Position numbers and translations under genes: made by a program. A stretch of 64,000 bases of DNA from Actinosynnema sp042752395 (GTDB lineage Bacteria; Actinomycetota; Actinomycetes; Mycobacteriales; Pseudonocardiaceae). Below, in pieces: positions 56,496 through 64,000 of this stretch (position 1 is its first letter; every line of letters starts with the position of its first letter). The stretch lies in assembly GCF_042752395.1 (NCBI RefSeq), contig NZ_JBHYXZ010000024.1:11933-75932 (forward strand). Direction: 5' to 3'. The notes under the pieces were generated by a model, which saw nothing but the letters and a program-made list of their open reading frames with translations, searched no databases and was not told where the DNA came from.

Positions 56496-58078
56496 ACGGC
56501 AACGCCCTGCTGAACATCGGCATCTTCGGCATCTTCGTCGCGGCAACCCTGGTCGTCGTCGTCCGGGCCAGCCGCAACACGAAGACCGCGGCCGACTACC
56601 TCGCCGCCGGCCGCGCGTTCACCGGCCCGCAGAACGGTGTCGCCATCGCGGGCGACTACCTGTCCGCCGCGTCGTTCCTCGGCATCGCGGGCGCGATCGC
56701 GCTCAACGGCTACGACGGCTTCCTGTACTCCATCGGCTTCCTGGTGGCGTGGCTGGTCGCGCTGCTGCTGGTCGCGGAGCTGCTGCGCAACACCGGCAAG
56801 TACACGATGGGCGACGTGCTGAGCTTCCGCATGCAGCAGCGCCCGGTGCGCGCCGCGGCGGCGACGTCGACCATGGCCGTGTCGTTCTTCTACCTGCTGG
56901 CGCAGATGGCGGGCGCGGGCGGCCTGGTCGCGCTGCTGCTCAACATCACCGGCAAGGTCGGCCAGGCGATCGTGATCGCGGTCGTCGGCGCGCTGATGAT
57001 CGCCTACGTGCTCATCGGCGGCATGAAGGGCACCACCTGGGTGCAGATCATCAAGGCGGTGCTGCTGATCGTCGGCGCCGGCGTGATGACGCTGTGGGTG
57101 CTCGCCAAGTTCGGCCTGAACCTGTCGGGCCTGCTCGGCTCGGCTGTGGAGAACGCGCCGAAGGCGGGCGAGAAGCTGCTCGGCCCCGGCCTGCAGTACG
57201 GCGCGACCGGCACGTCGAAGCTCGACTTCCTGTCGCTGGCGCTCGCGCTGGTGCTGGGCACGGCCGGCCTGCCGCACATCCTGATGCGCTTCTACACGGT
57301 GCCGACCGCGAAGGAAGCGCGCCGCTCGGTGGTGTGGGCGATCTGGCTGATCGGCCTGTTCTACCTGTTCACCCTCGTCCTGGGCTACGGCGCCGCGGCG
57401 CTGGTGGGCCCGGACAAGATCCGGTCGGCGCCGGGCGGGGCGAACTCCGCCGCGCCGCTGCTCGCCGAGGCGCTGGGCGGCCCGCTGCTGCTGGGCCTGA
57501 TCGCGGCGGTCGCGTTCGCCACGATCCTCGCCGTGGTGGCCGGCCTGACGATCACCGCGTCGGCGTCGTTCGCGCACGACATCTACGCGAACATCATCAA
57601 GAAGGGCGCGGTCGAGGACAAGGACGCCGAGGTCAAGGTGGCGCGCAGGACCGCCATCGTGATCGGCATCGTGTCGATCGTCGGCGGCATCGCGGCCAAC
57701 GGCCAGAACATCGCGTTCCTGGTGGCGCTGGCGTTCGCGGTGGCGGCGTCGGCGAACCTGCCGACCATCCTGTACTCGCTGTTCTGGAAGCGGTTCAACA
57801 CCTCGGGCGCGCTGTGGAGCATCTACGGCGGCCTCGCCGTGACGATCACGCTGATCGTGCTGTCGCCCGCGGTGTCCGGCAAGCCGACCTCGATGTTCAA
57901 GGACCTCGACTTCGCCCTGTTCCCGCTGTCCAACCCGGGCATCGTGTCGATCCCGGTGGCGTTCCTGCTCGGCTACCTCGGCACGATCCTGTCGAAGGAG
58001 CACGACAAGGAGAAGTACGCGGAGATGGAGGTGCGCGCCCTCACCGGCGTCGGCGCCGAGAAGGCGGTCGCGCACTAG
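56492..58078 (+). CDS. SSS-family cation:acetate-type symporter
   Basis: A 528-residue sodium:solute symporter of the ActP/MctC group with about 13 helices. FTGPQNGVAIAGDYLSAASF near 43-62 and GTAGLPHILMRFYTVPTAKE near 255-274 are the family motifs, and FAHDIYANIIKKG near 360 is typical of acetate/monocarboxylate members. It lacks the large loop of the symporter at 53939. Start GTG at 56492, coupled to the DUF485 gene. It probably imports acetate, propionate or pyruvate. Confidence 0.92.
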   Translation: MNGNALLNIGIFGIFVAATLVVVVRASRNTKTAADYLAAGRAFTGPQNGVAIAGDYLSAASFLGIAGAIALNGYDGFLYSIGFLVAWLVALLLVAELLRNTGKYTMGDVLSFRMQQRPVRAAAATSTMAVSFFYLLAQMAGAGGLVALLLNITGKVGQAIVIAVVGALMIAYVLIGGMKGTTWVQIIKAVLLIVGAGVMTLWVLAKFGLNLSGLLGSAVENAPKAGEKLLGPGLQYGATGTSKLDFLSLALALVLGTAGLPHILMRFYTVPTAKEARRSVVWAIWLIGLFYLFTLVLGYGAAALVGPDKIRSAPGGANSAAPLLAEALGGPLLLGLIAAVAFATILAVVAGLTITASASFAHDIYANIIKKGAVEDKDAEVKVARRTAIVIGIVSIVGGIAANGQNIAFLVALAFAVAASANLPTILYSLFWKRFNTSGALWSIYGGLAVTITLIVLSPAVSGKPTSMFKDLDFALFPLSNPGIVSIPVAFLLGYLGTILSKEHDKEKYAEMEVRALTGVGAEKAVAH

Positions 58079-58101
58079 CCGCCGTCCGCCCGCCGCGATC
58101 C

Positions 58102-58143
58102 GCACGCCGGTCGTCGTCCTCCCGGGGACGGCGGCCGGCGTGC
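58102..58143 (+). terminator. Hairpin after the symporter gene
   Basis: GCACGCCGG (58102-58110) pairs with CCGGCGTGC (58135-58143), and further CG/CGTCC pairs extend the stem. It lies 24 bases beyond the stop and is followed by TCCTTAT. Confidence 0.65.
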
Positions 58144-58184
58144 TCCTTATCCCCCGCTTATGACCACCGTGGCAGCATGGAGCC

Positions 58185-58523
58185 GTGACCGTTCCCAGCG
58201 TTGAAGTGTCCGGGGTGCCGGCGGAACTGCCGGCGGGCAAGGTGCTGCTCGACGTCCGCGAGGCGGACGAGTGGGCGGCCGGCCACGCGCCCGGCGCCCT
58301 GCACATCCCGATGAGCGAGTTGGCGGGCCGGCTCGGCGAACTGCCCGACGACACCGAGTTCTACGTCGTGTGCCGCGCGGGCGGCCGTTCCGCGCGGGTC
58401 ACGCAGTACCTGAACGCCAACGGGTGGGACGCCACCAACGTCGACGGCGGGATGCAGGTGTGGGCCGCCCAGGGTCGGCCGCTGGTCGCCGAGGTCGACG
58501 GCGCGGAGCCCGAGGTCATCTGA
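58185..58523 (+). CDS. Single-domain rhodanese
   Basis: A 112-residue sulfurtransferase-like protein. VLLDVREADEWAAGHAPGAL near 20-39, HIPMSELAGRLGELP, and the active-site loop VVCRAGGRSARVTQYL near 61-76 with the catalytic Cys are complete. VDGGMQVWAAQGRPL ends the domain. Start GTG at 58185. One base separates its stop from the next ATG, so the two genes are co-transcribed. Likely handles persulfide sulfur or sulfur relay. Confidence 0.92.
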   Translation: MTVPSVEVSGVPAELPAGKVLLDVREADEWAAGHAPGALHIPMSELAGRLGELPDDTEFYVVCRAGGRSARVTQYLNANGWDATNVDGGMQVWAAQGRPLVAEVDGAEPEVI

Positions 58524-58524
58524 C

Positions 58525-59427
58525 ATGGCGCTGCGGCCGTTGCGGGTGGACTGGGTGGCGAGCCCGCCGCCCGGCGCCTACCCGCACCGTCGCCCCGGCG
58601 CGCCGCGCCGGGGCTACACCGGCCCGCCGTCGTACCCGGTGCCGCCGCGCTGGGGCTTCCCGCTGCTGGCGTGGCGCTGGCCCACGTCCGTGGCCACGGA
58701 CGACCGCCCCGCCGACACCGTCGACCAGGTGCAGCGGGTGGCGCGGACCGCGTCGCACGCGCTGGGCCTGGCCGCGCTGACCGCCCTGTGGGCGGCGGGC
58801 AGCGAGATCTGGCGTTACGTGTTGCTGCTGCTCAGCCGCTACGGCGCGTTGTCCGCGACCACGGTCGGCGTGTCGGACGCGATGGTCGTGGCGTCGTCGG
58901 TGGTGATGGTCGTCGCGTCCGCGACGGCCCTCGTCTTCACCCTCCTGTGGCTGCGCCGGGCCCGCAACGCCGCCGCCGCGGAGGCGGGCTACGGCCCGTC
59001 GAGGTCGGACCACGAGGTGTTGCTCGGCCTCGTCGTGCCCGGCGTCAACCTCGTCGTGCCCGGCTCGGTCCTGGCCGAGCTGGAGCACGCCGCGTGCCGC
59101 GCGCCCGCCACCACCCGCCCCGCCCCGTCGAAGCTGCTGCGCTGGTGGTGGGGGTTGTGGGCGGCCGCCGGCCTGTTCGCCGCGTTCACCCTCGCCTGGG
59201 GGTTCCGCGACGGGGTGCAGGCCCTGGCCGACGGCGTGCTCTTCCACGCCGTGGCCGACCTGCTGGCCGCCGCGGTGGCGATCGTGACGGCGGTGGTGGT
59301 CCGCCGCATCACCACGCTGCTGCTGCCGGTGGAGGCGGGCGCGATCCGCCGCATGCGGGTGGTGGACGTCAAGGACGCCCCGGCGCCCGCCCTGCGCCCG
59401 GTCCGCCCGTCGGGTTCGCCGCGCTGA
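58525..59427 (+). CDS. DUF4328 family membrane protein
   Basis: A 300-residue protein of the actinobacterial DUF4328 group. The Pro-rich cytosolic N-terminus (residues 1-60) is followed by about four membrane helices: GLAALTALWAAGSEIWRYVL, MVVASSVVMVVASATALVFT, a pair with KLLRWWWGLWAAAGLFAAFT, and AVADLLAAAVAIVTAVVVRR. GLVVPGVNLVVPGSVLAEL near 172-190 is the family core. Function unknown. Start ATG at 58525, directly after the rhodanese stop. Confidence 0.82.
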   Translation: MALRPLRVDWVASPPPGAYPHRRPGAPRRGYTGPPSYPVPPRWGFPLLAWRWPTSVATDDRPADTVDQVQRVARTASHALGLAALTALWAAGSEIWRYVLLLLSRYGALSATTVGVSDAMVVASSVVMVVASATALVFTLLWLRRARNAAAAEAGYGPSRSDHEVLLGLVVPGVNLVVPGSVLAELEHAACRAPATTRPAPSKLLRWWWGLWAAAGLFAAFTLAWGFRDGVQALADGVLFHAVADLLAAAVAIVTAVVVRRITTLLLPVEAGAIRRMRVVDVKDAPAPALRPVRPSGSPR

Positions 59428-59588
59428 CCCGTTCGGCCGGGAAGTCCGCCCGGGTCCGCGTGCCGACCGCCTCCGCCGCCTGGTGCCGGCCCGAGCCGGT
59501 CGCGGGCTGACCGGCGGCCCCGGTTGTTCAGCGGTCGTTCCCCCGGCGGTCGTTGGGCGCCCGGCCGACCCCGTGCCACGGTGGCCCC

Positions 59589-60608
59589 ATGCGGGCACTC
59601 GTGGCAGCTCTGGTCCTCTCCGTCCTGGTCCCCGGCGTGGCGGCGGCGCACGGCGGCAAGCGGCAGTTCGACCTGCAGGCGCACCGGGGAGGGATCGGGC
59701 TGACGGTCGAGAGCACCCTGGCGGCGTTCGGCAAGGCGCTCGAACTGGGCGTGACGACCCTCGAACTGGACGTCCAGATCACCAAGGACGGCCGCGAGGT
59801 CGTGACGCACGACCGCCGGACCAACCCGGCGAAGTGCCTGGACACCGCGCCCGCGTTCCCCGGCGACCCGGCGTTCCCCTACGCCGGCCGGTACGTGAAG
59901 GACCTGACGTTCGCACAGGTCCGCACGCTGGACTGCGGGTCGACCCGCTGGTCGCAGTACCCGGAGCAGGAGCTGTCGCCGGGCGCGCGGATGCCGACCC
60001 TGGCCGAGGTGTTCGACCTGGCCCGCCGCCACCGCGCGTTCGACGTGAAGTTCAACATCGAGACCAAGGTCGAGGCCGCCGCGCCGCACGAGACCGCGCC
60101 GCGCGAGCAGTTCGTGGCGGTCACCGCCCGCGAGATCCGCGCGTCCGGCTTCCTCCGCAACGTCACCGTCCAGTCGTTCGACTGGGGCACGCTCATGCTG
60201 TGGCGCGAGGTCGAGCCGCGCGTGCCGCTGGTCGCGCTGACCCAGCCCGAGTTCCTGCGCCCCGGCTCGCCGTGGACCGGCGGGCTCGACCTGGCCGACT
60301 TCGGCGGCAGCGTGGTCGAGGCGGTCAAGAGCTTCGGCGCGTCCGCGCTGTCCCCGGTCCACGGCAACCCGCAGAACGGGGAGGTCGGCGACCCGGACTA
60401 CGTGCCGTTCACCACCAAGGCCCTGGTGGACGAGGCGCACGCGCACGGCCTGAAGGTCGTCCCGTGGACCGTCAACGACCCGGCCACCATGCACAAGCTC
60501 ATCGACGACGGCGTGGACGGCATCATCACCGACTACCCGGACCGGCTGCGCACCGTGATGGCCGACCGCGGCCTCAAGCTGCCGAAGCGGCACCCGCTCA
60601 AGCGGTAG
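59589..60608 (+). CDS. Secreted glycerophosphodiester phosphodiesterase
   Basis: A 339-residue exported GDPD enzyme that hydrolyses glycerophosphodiesters to glycerol-3-phosphate and an alcohol. The signal peptide covers residues 1-20 (ALVAALVLSVLVPGVAAAHG). QAHRGGIGLTVESTLAAFGK near 28-47 has the catalytic His, LELDVQITKDGREVVTHDRR near 55-74 the metal-binding Glu/Asp and second His, FNIETKVE near 157 another Glu, and VVPWTVNDPATMHKLIDDGV near 293 closes the barrel. Start ATG at 59589. It could recycle glycerol phosphate from lipids or teichoic-type polymers. Confidence 0.92.
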   Translation: MRALVAALVLSVLVPGVAAAHGGKRQFDLQAHRGGIGLTVESTLAAFGKALELGVTTLELDVQITKDGREVVTHDRRTNPAKCLDTAPAFPGDPAFPYAGRYVKDLTFAQVRTLDCGSTRWSQYPEQELSPGARMPTLAEVFDLARRHRAFDVKFNIETKVEAAAPHETAPREQFVAVTAREIRASGFLRNVTVQSFDWGTLMLWREVEPRVPLVALTQPEFLRPGSPWTGGLDLADFGGSVVEAVKSFGASALSPVHGNPQNGEVGDPDYVPFTTKALVDEAHAHGLKVVPWTVNDPATMHKLIDDGVDGIITDYPDRLRTVMADRGLKLPKRHPLKR

Positions 60609-60620
60609 GCCCCGCTGCGG

Positions 60621-61859
60621 CTACCGGCGGGGAGCCGTGAGCGGCAGGTCGTGCAAGCCCCGGATGACGAACTCGGCCCGCCGGCGCGGTTCCGCGGCCC
60701 GTTCCGCGCCCGGCAGCTTGCGGACCAGCGCGGACAGCGCGGCCCGCACCTCGATCCGGGCCAGCGGCGCGCCCAGGCAGTAGTGGATGCCCATGCCGAA
60801 CCCCAGGTGCGGGTTCGGGTCGCGGGACAGGTCGAAGGTGTCCGGGTCGCGGAACACCAGCGGGTCGCGGGCCGCCGCGCCCAGCAGCGCGGCGATCTTC
60901 TCGCCCGGCTCGACCCGGTACCCGGCGATGGTGACCGGCTCGGTCGCGGTGCGCTCGAACAGCTGCAGCGGCGAGTCGTAGCGGATCAGCTCCTCCACCG
61001 CCGTGGGCAGCAGCCCCGGGTCGGCCACCAGGCGACGCCACTCGTCCGGGTGCCCCATCAACGCGTGCACGCCGTTGCCGATGACGTTCACCGTGGCCTC
61101 GTGGCCCGCCATGAGCAGCAGCACGGCGGTCGACACCAGCTCGTCCTCGGTCAGCTTCGCGCCGTCCGAGTCGGTGACCGCCACCAGGTCGGACACCAGG
61201 TCGTCGCCGGGCGAGGCGCGCCGCAGCGCGACCAGCCCGCGCAGGTAGGCGACGAACTCGGTGGCCGCGCGCTCGGCCGCGGCCCGCTTGTCCTCGGCCA
61301 GGTCGTACTCGTACATCTTCACGATCGCGTTCGACCACGGCTGCAGCAGCGGCCGGTCCCCGGCGGGCACGCCGAGCAGCTCCGCGATCACCTCGACCGG
61401 CAGCGGCGCGGCCACGCGGGCCAGCAGGTCGGCCTGGCCGTCGTCGCGGATCGCGGCCGCCAGGTCGTCCACCAGCCGGTCGGCCAGGTCGGTGATCCAC
61501 GGCCGCAGCCGCTCCACGTGGCCGCGGCCGAACGCGGCGGCCACCAGCCGGCGCAGCCGGGTGTGCGTGGGCGGCTCGTTCTCCAGCATCGAGTTGCGGT
61601 GCAGCAGGTTGAACGACCCGAACAGGTCCAGCGGCTCCGCGTCGCTCCAGATCCGGCCGAGCGACCGGTGCCGCAGCACCGCCGACGCCGCCGCGTGCGA
61701 CACCGCCACCGCGACGCCCATCCCCTCGTGCCAGTGGACCTCGCCCTCCGCGCGCAGGGCGGCGAACGCGGGGTAGGGGTTCGCGATGAACGCGGGGTCG
61801 TGCTGGTCGAAGGACGCCACGGTGACGGACGGTAGGTCTAGAGCGAGGCTCGCGTCCAT
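60621..61859 (-). CDS. Cytochrome P450 (CYP107/105-like)
   Basis: A 412-residue soluble bacterial P450. The I-helix AGHEATVNVIGNG near 250, the ExxR in VEELIRYDSPLQLFERTATE near 290, and the heme loop GFGMGIHYCLGAPLARIEVR with Cys361 are complete. ENEPPTHTRLRRLVAAAFGR near 92-111 is the C-helix region. Start ATG at 61859; no ribosome binding site is visible. No ferredoxin or reductase gene is adjacent, nor any polyketide or peptide synthetase. Substrate unknown. Confidence 0.92.
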   Translation of the reverse strand: MDASLALDLPSVTVASFDQHDPAFIANPYPAFAALRAEGEVHWHEGMGVAVAVSHAAASAVLRHRSLGRIWSDAEPLDLFGSFNLLHRNSMLENEPPTHTRLRRLVAAAFGRGHVERLRPWITDLADRLVDDLAAAIRDDGQADLLARVAAPLPVEVIAELLGVPAGDRPLLQPWSNAIVKMYEYDLAEDKRAAAERAATEFVAYLRGLVALRRASPGDDLVSDLVAVTDSDGAKLTEDELVSTAVLLLMAGHEATVNVIGNGVHALMGHPDEWRRLVADPGLLPTAVEELIRYDSPLQLFERTATEPVTIAGYRVEPGEKIAALLGAAARDPLVFRDPDTFDLSRDPNPHLGFGMGIHYCLGAPLARIEVRAALSALVRKLPGAERAAEPRRRAEFVIRGLHDLPLTAPRR

Positions 61860-61952
61860 CCGAGTGTGGTTGTTCTTTCAAATATTCAGCGAGCTGTGAC
61901 ATCGCGTAGTCGGGTTGACCGCCCGCGTGCCTCACCAGGACCATTGCCCAGC

Positions 61953-62660
61953 GTGTCGCCCGAAGTCATCGCCCACCGCGGCGCGTCCACCCGACGGCCG
62001 GAGCACACCCTCGCCGCGTACGAGCTGGCCCTGCGCCAGGGCGCGGACGGGCTGGAGTGCGACGTGCGGCTGACCAGGGACGGGCACCTGGTCTGCGTGC
62101 ACGACCGCACGATCGACCGCACCAGCGGCGGCTCCGGGGCGGTCGGCGCGATGACCCTGGCCGAGCTGCGCCGGCACGACTTCGGCAGCTGGCACGGCGG
62201 CGAGCCGGCCGAGGTGCTCACGCTGGCCGCGCTGCTGGCGTTCGCGGCCGACCACGGCACGCGGCTGTTCGTCGAGACCAAGCACCCCGTCCGGCGCCGG
62301 GGCGCGGTGGAGCGGCGGCTCGCCGAGGAGCTGGGCCGGCACCGGGTCGACGTGGTCATGATGTCGTTCTCCGTCTTCGCCGTGCACCGGTTCAAGCAGC
62401 TGCGGCCGGAGGTGCCGACGGTCCTGCTCTACGACCGGCTGTGGCCCCGCACCCGGCCCCGCTTCGCCGACTTCGCCGGACCCGGCGTTCACCTGCTCAA
62501 GCGTCACCCGGACCGGGGAGAGGGCGTCTACGCGTGGACGGTGGACGACCCGGCCGACATCGCGCTGTGCCGGGAGCGGGGCGTGCGGTTCCTCGCGACC
62601 AACAACCCGGAGGAGACCCGCCGGCACCTTGCGGATAACTTGACGCCCGACCAGCCCTGA
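61953..62660 (+). CDS. Cytosolic glycerophosphodiester phosphodiesterase
   Basis: A 235-residue UgpQ-type GDPD enzyme without signal peptide. VIAHRGASTRRPEHTLAAYE near 5-24 and LECDVRLTRDGHLVCVHDRT near 34-53 carry the catalytic His residues and metal-binding acids; FVETKHPV near 108 has the third Glu; GVYAWTVDDPADIALCRERG near 190 ends the barrel. The GTG at 61953 places AHRG close to the N-terminus; upstream starts to 61866 overlap the P450 promoter region. It is divergent from the P450 gene. Confidence 0.88.
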   Translation: MSPEVIAHRGASTRRPEHTLAAYELALRQGADGLECDVRLTRDGHLVCVHDRTIDRTSGGSGAVGAMTLAELRRHDFGSWHGGEPAEVLTLAALLAFAADHGTRLFVETKHPVRRRGAVERRLAEELGRHRVDVVMMSFSVFAVHRFKQLRPEVPTVLLYDRLWPRTRPRFADFAGPGVHLLKRHPDRGEGVYAWTVDDPADIALCRERGVRFLATNNPEETRRHLADNLTPDQP

Positions 62661-62675
62661 GACCGAGGAGGCGCG

Positions 62676-63623
62676 GTGGCGAAGCGGACAGCCGTGAAGA
62701 CCAAGCCGGCGGACGGCGTGAACCCGCGGCAGCCGTGCCCGTGCGGCTCCGGCAAGCGCTACAAGGCGTGCCACGGTTCGGCGGGCGGCGCGGCGGACGT
62801 CATCGTGTCGCGCCCGTTCCAGGGCCTGGCCGCCGAGGCCGAGCTGATCGCGCTGCGCGAGTTCGTGCCCTCGGCGACGGTGAAGCTGCCGCTCAAGGAC
62901 GACTCCGGCCGGGACATCGTGCTGGCCACCGTGCTGCCGATGGCGGCGGCGGGCCTGGTCCGGGCGGACGGCACCGCGTTCGTGGGCCTCCAGGTGCAGA
63001 CCCGTTCCGGCGACCTGAGCCGCGACCTGGCCCGTGCCGTGCAGTGGGCGCTGCGGGCGAAGACCGGTGACGCGCTCGCCGTCGTCGGCCCGGACGACGG
63101 CTCGAACCCCGGCCGGTTGCAGGACCTGCTCGACGTCGAGGCGACGTTGAGCCCCGAGCTGCACCCCGACTTCGCGTGGTGGCTGCCGCCGGACAACGAG
63201 CCGGCGGGCGAGGTCGCGCTGTCCCTGGAACGCGCGAACGCCGCGATCCTGCCCACCGAGCGCCTCACCGCCCCCGGCGTGGACGCCGCGTACTGGGTGG
63301 ACGCGGGCGACAAGGCGCACCTGCGCTGGGTGCGGCCGGAGCCCGAGGAGGCGCTGCTGGCGGCGCTGGCCCGGCTGTCCGTGCGGGGCGAGCTGGACCT
63401 GGGCGAGGGGTCGCGGTACGCGGGCTCGTTCCGGGCGCACGGCCTGCTCGTGCCCGTGTGGGACCTGGACCGCGAGCTGCACTCCAGCGAGTGGGCGCCC
63501 GGCGCGGAGGCGTTGGGCAAGCGTTTGCGGGACGCTCTGACCAGCCTGGACGACGAGCCGCTCACCGAGGCGGAGCGGCGGGCGCGGGACGGTCTGCGCG
63601 GCCGGCAGATCACCCTCCGCTAG
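62676..63623 (+). CDS. SEC-C motif, DUF5926 family protein
   Basis: A 315-residue protein. Residues 18-35 (PRQPCPCGSGKRYKACHG) are a SEC-C zinc-binding motif like that at the C-terminus of SecA. The rest is the actinobacterial DUF5926 domain (FVPSATVKLPLKDDSGRDIV, LHPDFAWWLPPDNEP, VDAAYWVDAGDKAHLRWVRP). Start GTG at 62676 with GAGGAGG six bases upstream, 15 bases after the GDPD stop. Function not established. The stop at 63621-63623 is followed at once by the DnaA-box cluster. Confidence 0.9.
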   Translation: MAKRTAVKTKPADGVNPRQPCPCGSGKRYKACHGSAGGAADVIVSRPFQGLAAEAELIALREFVPSATVKLPLKDDSGRDIVLATVLPMAAAGLVRADGTAFVGLQVQTRSGDLSRDLARAVQWALRAKTGDALAVVGPDDGSNPGRLQDLLDVEATLSPELHPDFAWWLPPDNEPAGEVALSLERANAAILPTERLTAPGVDAAYWVDAGDKAHLRWVRPEPEEALLAALARLSVRGELDLGEGSRYAGSFRAHGLLVPVWDLDRELHSSEWAPGAEALGKRLRDALTSLDDEPLTEAERRARDGLRGRQITLR

Positions 63624-63626
63624 CGG

Positions 63627-63671
63627 CTGTCCACAGCTATCCCCAGCTTTGTCCACAGGACCTGTGGACAA
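63627..63671. promoter_or_regulatory. Cluster of DnaA-box-like sequences
   Basis: CTGTCCACA (63627-63635), CTATCCCCA (63637-63645), TTGTCCACA (63649-63657) and, inverted, TGTGGACAA (63663-63671) lie within 45 bases. TTGTCCACA is the actinobacterial DnaA consensus. The last two form a perfect 23-bp palindrome around one A. They occupy the 61-bp gap before the DUF952 gene. Confidence 0.65.
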
Positions 63672-63684
63672 CCCAGGAGGCGGC

Positions 63685-63960
63685 GTGATCCTGCGGATCA
63701 GTGCGAAGGCGGACTGGCGGAGGGCGCGCGAGGACGGCGCGATCCCGCTCGACCCGGACGGGTTCGTGCACTGCTCCGACCCGGGCACCGTGCACCTGCC
63801 CGCCAACCGCCTGTACCGCGACCGGCACGACCTCGTGCTGCTCGTGATCGACCCGGAGGGCCTGCCCGTGCTGTGGGAGCCGGGCGAGACCGAGGACGGT
63901 CCGTGGTTCCCGCACGTCTACGGGCCGATCCCGGCCGACGCGGTGGTCGCCGTGCACGAG
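63685..63960 (+). CDS. DUF952 family protein, 3' end missing
   Basis: A partial gene, 92 codons present. Start GTG at 63685 with AGGAGG five to six bases upstream. LRISAKADWRRAREDGAIPL, DPDGFVHCSDPGTVHLPANR, HDLVLLVIDPEGLPVLWEPG and WFPHVYGPIPADAVVAVHEL follow the whole DUF952 pattern, so only a few C-terminal residues (about 15-25) are missing. Function of DUF952 proteins is not firmly known. The frame runs on into adapter sequence, which must not be translated. Confidence 0.85.
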
Positions 63961-64000
63961 CTGTCTCTTATACACAACTCCCAGCCCACGATACACAGCC
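63961..64000. other. Sequencing adapter (Nextera) at contig end
   Basis: CTGTCTCTTATACACAACT matches the 19-base transposase mosaic end CTGTCTCTTATACACATCT except for one base, and CCCAGCCCACGA continues like the following adapter bases. This is library adapter and not genome sequence. Confidence 0.93.

Noticed and set aside
60621..61859. P450 as part of an antibiotic biosynthesis cluster
   Set aside because: No polyketide, peptide or terpene synthase, tailoring genes or transporter lie nearby. The neighbours are glycerophosphodiesterases.
63649..63671. Palindrome read as a transcription terminator of the DUF5926 gene
   Set aside because: An 11-bp stem with a one-base loop cannot fold well as RNA and has no T run. 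The DnaA-box content explains it better.
63961..64000. Tn5-like transposon end
   Set aside because: The mosaic-end sequence is followed by library adapter bases and sits exactly at the contig end, so it is a library artefact and not an insertion.

Overview
The window looks like a chromosomal contig end from a high-GC actinobacterium, most likely Pseudonocardiales (Saccharothrix, Lentzea, Actinosynnema or a relative). The grounds are very high GC with strong third-position GC bias, many GTG and some TTG starts, frequent ATGA/GTGA stop-start overlaps, and lineage-typical families (FhaA, DUF6474, DUF5926, DUF4328, XRE-TPR regulators). An fhaA gene next to a divergent tRNA-Leu at the left edge matches the order near the replication origin of mycobacteria and relatives (pknB-pknA-pbpA-rodA-pstP-fhaB-fhaA-tRNA-Leu), so the left side is inferred to be origin-proximal. 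No phage, IS element, integrase or CRISPR array was seen.

Layout. 0-10 kb: fhaA, tRNA-Leu, an unknown gene, an NAD(P)-binding protein, a divergent lactone oxidase / amino-acid deaminase pair around an inverted repeat, then a TetR gene divergent from a GH1 glucosidase-MFS-SDR operon. 9.86-10.02 kb is a low-quality block with an N gap. 10-17 kb: two small unknown genes, an XRE-TPR regulator, a phosphotransferase, and three exported proteins including a Lys-tailed CHAP amidase. 17.4-20.4 kb: a chained copper-type operon (membrane protein, YcnI, CopC, CopD). 20.4-31.3 kb: BCCT transporter, RecB-like nuclease, SDR, UDP-glucose dehydrogenase, gamma-glutamyltransferase, a two-component system and small proteins.

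31.4-45.4 kb is the most distinctive part, a cell-surface glycan island. It holds an AlgX/AlgJ-like SGNH protein, three consecutive acyltransferase-3-type membrane proteins (one without the usual His, one with a long acidic and Pro-rich tail), a 1226-residue protein joining two glycosyltransferases to an FkbM methyltransferase, and two membrane-anchored proteins with related C-termini. Both of these end in the same ATGGCTGA junction with the next gene. An ABC exporter and two low-complexity proteins follow. I infer synthesis, methylation and O-acylation of a surface polysaccharide or glycoconjugate.

45.5-58.1 kb: OsmC, tRNA-Gly, an ECF sigma factor fused to a zinc-binding, membrane and Thr/Pro-rich tail, a Fpg/Nei glycosylase, then a LytS-type kinase and LytTR regulator with two tandem small-subunit/SSS-symporter modules. 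The second module has a 0.4-kb regulatory region with a Crp-like site, candidate LytTR repeats and a 17-codon leader ORF. 58-64 kb: rhodanese, DUF4328 protein, two glycerophosphodiesterases flanking a P450, a SEC-C/DUF5926 protein, a compact cluster of DnaA-box-like sequences, and a DUF952 gene cut off by sequencing adapter in the last 40 bases.
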